This document shows, one piece after another, positions 6,018 through 8,563 of a stretch of DNA of 8,563 nucleotides; position 1 is the first letter of the stretch; each line of letters begins with the position of its first letter. This DNA is from Synergistaceae bacterium (lineage in GTDB: Bacteria; Synergistota; Synergistia; Synergistales; Aminobacteriaceae). Location of the stretch: contig JAFSQO010000293.1 of NCBI GenBank assembly GCA_017446645.1, positions 1-8,563 on the forward strand, written 5' to 3'. The notes beneath the pieces are model-generated. The model made no database searches. It saw nothing but the letters and a program-made list of their open reading frames with translations, and was not told the origin of the DNA. Position numbers and translations under genes: made by a program.

Positions 6018-6998
6018 AAAAGCATAGGCACAGACAACTTAACAGGCCAGGCAGTAAATGAAGTCCTCATGACTGACAGCAAGGGCTTTGCAAAACTCGA
6101 AAGCGTTGATAAAGTACAGGTCATAAAACTTTCAGCAACTTCACCGGCACGCGATTATATTTCAAGTGAGAACAGACGCTCGGACATTGACGAAGTGGGA
6201 ACCCTGCGCCCTCAACTCAACGGCTATGACGCAGGAGCATTCGAGGCACTCCCTGTTCCTGTTGAAAGCGTGAAAATCTCAGGCACTCCCTACATGCAAA
6301 TTAACACGGATTATACTTTCAGCGTGGATATTTTGCCGATTGATGCATCAATTAACTTTGAAGATTACCCACCTGACGGCATAGTCTGGAAGTCAAACAA
6401 CCCTGAAATCCTTACGATAGACGAAACAGGCAAGGCAACGGCACACAACATCGGCGAGGCTTATATCACCGCAGAAGTTCACGGCTGGGACTCGAAAGGC
6501 AAAGAAAGCATTCAGACATCATCAGAAGCCCTGTCAGTTCTTGTCGGTACTGAAGCACTTGGGGCAATGCAGGCATCGATTTACGGACTTGAAGATCGTG
6601 TAGATCTCTCAAAGGGTAAATATAAAATTCTCGAACCTGTAATACTCGTAGACATTAACGGTATCGAAGTAGAGAACGCAAAATTTTCACTCACAGCAAC
6701 GTCATCAAGGCCAAGCATAGTTACAGCAGAGATAATTTCAGGCGACATGGTGAGGCTCAATGCTTCAGAGAAAACCGGCTCGGCAGACATTCGCGTTACA
6801 GTCAAGCCATTACCGGGCGGAAACGGGACGTACAAGGACTTCGTTGTCAGTGTCGCAGAACCTCAGCAATCAAACGATTTAGTTAAAAGCAGCAGCAGCG
6901 GAGGTTGTAACTCAGGTTTCGGCGGAATAATTTTTCTGCTTTCTGGTGCACTTGTTGTATTATTAATGATTATCAAAACAGGCAGGAAAGTAAAGTAA
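5358..6998 (+). CDS. Surface beta-helix/Ig-like protein with Synergist-CTERM anchor
   Basis: This 546-residue exported protein has a signal peptide at 1-24 (KK, hydrophobic 5-17, likely cut after SDSA). The beta-helix domain at 37-220 closely matches the preceding gene. Residues 257-297 (SPARDY, then RRSDID, LRP and DAGAFE) resemble the end-cap motif of choice-of-anchor Q proteins. A BIG2-like Ig domain covers about 302-396, with hallmarks VESVKISG, VWKSNNPEILTIDETGKATA and AYITAEV. A second, more divergent Ig-like domain covers about 403-500. The C-terminus (511-546) is SSSS, GGCNSGFGG with Cys517, a helix at 524-539 and a basic tail, as in Synergist-CTERM sorting signals. The likely role is a cell-surface stalked protein or adhesin, with the beta-helix displayed on Ig spacers. 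No catalytic residues were recognised. AAGGAG at 5344-5349, eight bases before the ATG, supports the start. The acyl ligase gene follows after 22 bases. Confidence 0.88.
   Translation: MLKKVLPVIIALIVLLNAQQSDSASYSVTTSLLEGQGSLSWAINSINTLGGDGHIIEFDDKVKSITLEKELTINAGVIIEGNGVCIKGSGNSRLFTITSGKVFFNEMTFTKGYAIENNGGAVNIEGSDASAEFTNCTFCDNSADNFGGAVCVTNGSEKDFTVFTHCTITGNDAANGGGIAIIKGDSKIFASIITGNTDNEIYAGERATLAGSSNILGDYEKSIGTDNLTGQAVNEVLMTDSKGFAKLESVDKVQVIKLSATSPARDYISSENRRSDIDEVGTLRPQLNGYDAGAFEALPVPVESVKISGTPYMQINTDYTFSVDILPIDASINFEDYPPDGIVWKSNNPEILTIDETGKATAHNIGEAYITAEVHGWDSKGKESIQTSSEALSVLVGTEALGAMQASIYGLEDRVDLSKGKYKILEPVILVDINGIEVENAKFSLTATSSRPSIVTAEIISGDMVRLNASEKTGSADIRVTVKPLPGGNGTYKDFVVSVAEPQQSNDLVKSSSSGGCNSGFGGIIFLLSGALVVLLMIIKTGRKVK
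6888..6995 (+). other. Encoded Synergist-CTERM sorting signal
   Basis: This segment encodes residues 511-546: a Ser run, GGCNSGFGG with Cys517 (codon 6906-6908), about 16 hydrophobic residues and the tail KTGRKVK. The tripartite plan (motif, membrane helix, basic end) is that of C-terminal sorting signals such as GlyGly-CTERM and MYXO-CTERM. The GGC core is what I recall for the Synergist-specific family. By analogy, the helix is removed by an intramembrane protease and Cys517 may be the anchoring residue. That processing is inferred. Confidence 0.8.
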
Positions 6999-7020
6999 AG
7001 AAAGGGGAAATTAGGACTAA

Positions 7021-8520
7021 ATGAATTTATCAGATTACATGAATAAATATATTGAATCAGGGTCTGACAAAAAATGCTGTTGGTTCAATAATTCATGGTG
7101 GTCAAGAAAGAAATTCGGCGAACTTGCTGATGAATGCACGGAAATTTTACGGGCTTCGGGCTTCTCTCACGGTCAAAGACTGGCTGTGCTGATGCCTAAC
7201 TCCCCCATGACCCTGGCGATTATTCTGGCAACCTGGAGACTAGGAGGGGTATTCTGTCCGCTCAATGAGAAGACAGGAGAACTTTCACTGACAAAAACTC
7301 TGGACTTGCTGAAACCCTTTGCAGTGATTCTATCTGAGAGCGTAAAACCTGAACTCGAAAACTCACTAAAGAATTCCGGCTGGGTATGTTCGCGCTTCGA
7401 TTATGAGAGTCTCAGGGGCAACGAGAACTTCACGGGAAAGACTGCACCTGCTGACGACTTCGATAAGACATTAGCCGTAATATTCTCAACATCAGGAACT
7501 ACAGGAGACCCCAAAGCCGTCCCATTGACTCACGAGAACATTTACGACAACATTAAAGCCTGTCTCGAACACGTTCCGGATTTGACTCCGAGTGACAGCT
7601 TGATTAACGTCCTGCCGAACTTCCATGCATTTGGCTTCACTATTGGCTGCATACTGCCGTTTGTTCTTGATGCGACTCAGGTTTTGCTGACGAGCTTCAT
7701 GCCTCCTTCAAATGTGATAAAGGCGATAATCGAGACAAAATTGACTGTATTGCTTCTTGTACCGACTATGCTTGGATTTGCTGCCTCAATGGTCGAACGT
7801 ATGGGCGTGAAAATCTCAGGGATAAAATTAGTCATTGCCGGAGGAGATAGATATAACACGAAACTCGATGACAGAATAACAGCAGCATTCGGTGTGCCTT
7901 TAATCGAGGGCTATGGTATCACCGAGTGTTCGCCGGTTCTTGCTGTCAATCCTACTCCTTCAGTCAGGAAGCTGGGAACTGTAGGGCCTGCCTTGCCGAG
8001 ATTTGAATTGCAGTTGCGTTCAGAGTCAGGAGAAATTACGCAGATCCCAGGCGAGGGAGTCTTATGGACACGAGGGCCTTCTGTAGCATCGTGCTATTAT
8101 CATGCCCCCGAAGTTACGAGTGAGAGATTCATAGACGGCTGGTTTAACACCGGAGATTATGTGAGCATTGATTCAGACGGCTACATAAAGATTCTTGACA
8201 GGGTTACGGATATAATCATAGTCGGAGGCTTTAACGTCTACCCCCAGGAAGTCGAGGCAATATTAGACGAGCACCCTGCAGTCAACACGGCTGTAGTAGT
8301 CGGAATGCCAAATGATATGAGCGGAGAAGTTCCTAAAGCATTCATCGTGAAGAATCAGGGCGTTGAAGTCAGCGAGCGTGAATTAATACAATTCTGTAAA
8401 GAGAGATTATCGCACTATAAAGTTCCCCGTAGTGTAGAATTTGTTGAGTCCTTACCAATTTCGGCAACAGGAAAAATTTTACGGCGTGTCTTACGTCAGA
8501 AAGAGCGTGAAAAAAAATAA
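7021..8520 (+). CDS. AMP-forming acyl-CoA/acyl-ACP synthetase (FadD/Aas-like)
   Basis: This 499-residue member of the ANL (AMP-binding) superfamily activates a carboxylic acid, most likely a fatty acid, with ATP to an acyl-AMP and transfers it to CoA or a carrier protein. Core motifs are complete. The P-loop FSTSGTTGDPKAV is at 155-167. LPNFHAFGFTIG is at 198-209 and EGYGITECSP at 296-305. GWFNTGD has Asp379. The hinge region is DRVTDIIIVGGFNVYPQEVE (393-412), and SATGKILRR has the catalytic Lys485. The 198-340 region resembles the synthetase half of Aas more than classical FadD, so acyl-ACP synthetase is a real alternative. No signal peptide is seen and the enzyme is cytoplasmic or membrane-peripheral. 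The start at 7021 is preceded by AGGA at 7013-7016 and GGGG at 7004-7007. The stop overlaps the next ATG (TAATG), implying translational coupling, and the gene lies 22 bases after the anchored surface protein. Substrate cannot be read from sequence. Confidence 0.93.
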   Translation: MNLSDYMNKYIESGSDKKCCWFNNSWWSRKKFGELADECTEILRASGFSHGQRLAVLMPNSPMTLAIILATWRLGGVFCPLNEKTGELSLTKTLDLLKPFAVILSESVKPELENSLKNSGWVCSRFDYESLRGNENFTGKTAPADDFDKTLAVIFSTSGTTGDPKAVPLTHENIYDNIKACLEHVPDLTPSDSLINVLPNFHAFGFTIGCILPFVLDATQVLLTSFMPPSNVIKAIIETKLTVLLLVPTMLGFAASMVERMGVKISGIKLVIAGGDRYNTKLDDRITAAFGVPLIEGYGITECSPVLAVNPTPSVRKLGTVGPALPRFELQLRSESGEITQIPGEGVLWTRGPSVASCYYHAPEVTSERFIDGWFNTGDYVSIDSDGYIKILDRVTDIIIVGGFNVYPQEVEAILDEHPAVNTAVVVGMPNDMSGEVPKAFIVKNQGVEVSERELIQFCKERLSHYKVPRSVEFVESLPISATGKILRRVLRQKEREKK

Positions 8521-8563
8521 TGAGACTCGAAAACATCATCATACCTAATCTTGAGAAAGATAT
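8520..8563 (+). CDS. Start of an unidentified gene coupled to the acyl ligase (cut by window edge)
   Basis: An ATG at 8520 shares its A with the stop codon of the ligase (TAATG) and opens a frame that runs off the window: MRLENIIIPNLEKD. The one-base overlap is typical of translationally coupled genes, so the product is probably made along with the ligase and may act on its acyl product. Fourteen complete codons are too few to name a family, and no strong Shine-Dalgarno precedes it apart from the purine-rich end of the ligase gene. Confidence 0.6.
   Translation, partial: MRLENIIIPNLEKD

Noticed and set aside
4760..6835. Open frames overlapping the beta-helix genes (4760-4993, 5002-5187, 5462-5686, 6581-6835)
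   Set aside because: They lie across coding sequence with clear domains. The antisense pair 4760-4993 and 5462-5686 resemble each other only because the sense strands are duplicated.
7677..7859. Minus-strand open frame inside the acyl ligase
   Set aside because: It is antisense to conserved ligase sequence and has no supporting signal.

Overview
The window most likely comes from an anaerobic, fermentative, diderm bacterium of the phylum Synergistota. The strongest evidence is the C-terminus of the surface protein at 5358-6998. It has a Ser-rich stretch, a GGCNSGFGG motif with a single Cys, a hydrophobic helix and a basic tail, which is the layout of the Synergist-CTERM sorting signal. The single-chain pyruvate:ferredoxin oxidoreductase (PFOR) fits an anaerobe, and prepilin-type genes are common in the group. 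The assignment rests on recalled family features, not on a search.

Left part, minus strand (1-4522). A 1210-residue PFOR gene (890-4522) is followed by a strong intrinsic terminator (842-872). After it come two prepilin-like genes 14 bases apart: a 200-residue minor-pilin-like protein (190-792) and a second pilin cut by the left edge (1-175). The best starts for PFOR and the 200-residue pilin are downstream of the longest possible frames, because a strong Shine-Dalgarno sequence lies inside each upstream extension. PFOR supplies acetyl-CoA and reduced ferredoxin. No functional link between it and the pilins is visible.

Centre (4523-4652). An AT-rich divergent spacer of 130 bp separates PFOR from the plus-strand genes. 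It holds a plausible PFOR promoter and one good half-site resembling a Rex operator. No convincing plus-strand promoter was found by eye.

Right part, plus strand (4653-8563). Four genes are packed closely enough to form an operon. Two are tandem paralogous exported beta-helix proteins, about three quarters identical over 184 residues. The first is only a signal peptide plus beta-helix. The second continues through a cap-like segment and two Ig-like domains to the Synergist-CTERM anchor. Third is a complete acyl-activating (AMP-forming) ligase with all core motifs. Last is a gene that overlaps the ligase stop by one base and runs off the window. The arrangement suggests a secreted and anchored pair of surface proteins co-expressed with a fatty-acid-activating enzyme. 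Whether the ligase has anything to do with surface anchoring is speculation.

No tRNA, rRNA, CRISPR array or insertion sequence was seen, and no stretch over 300 bases lacks a gene.
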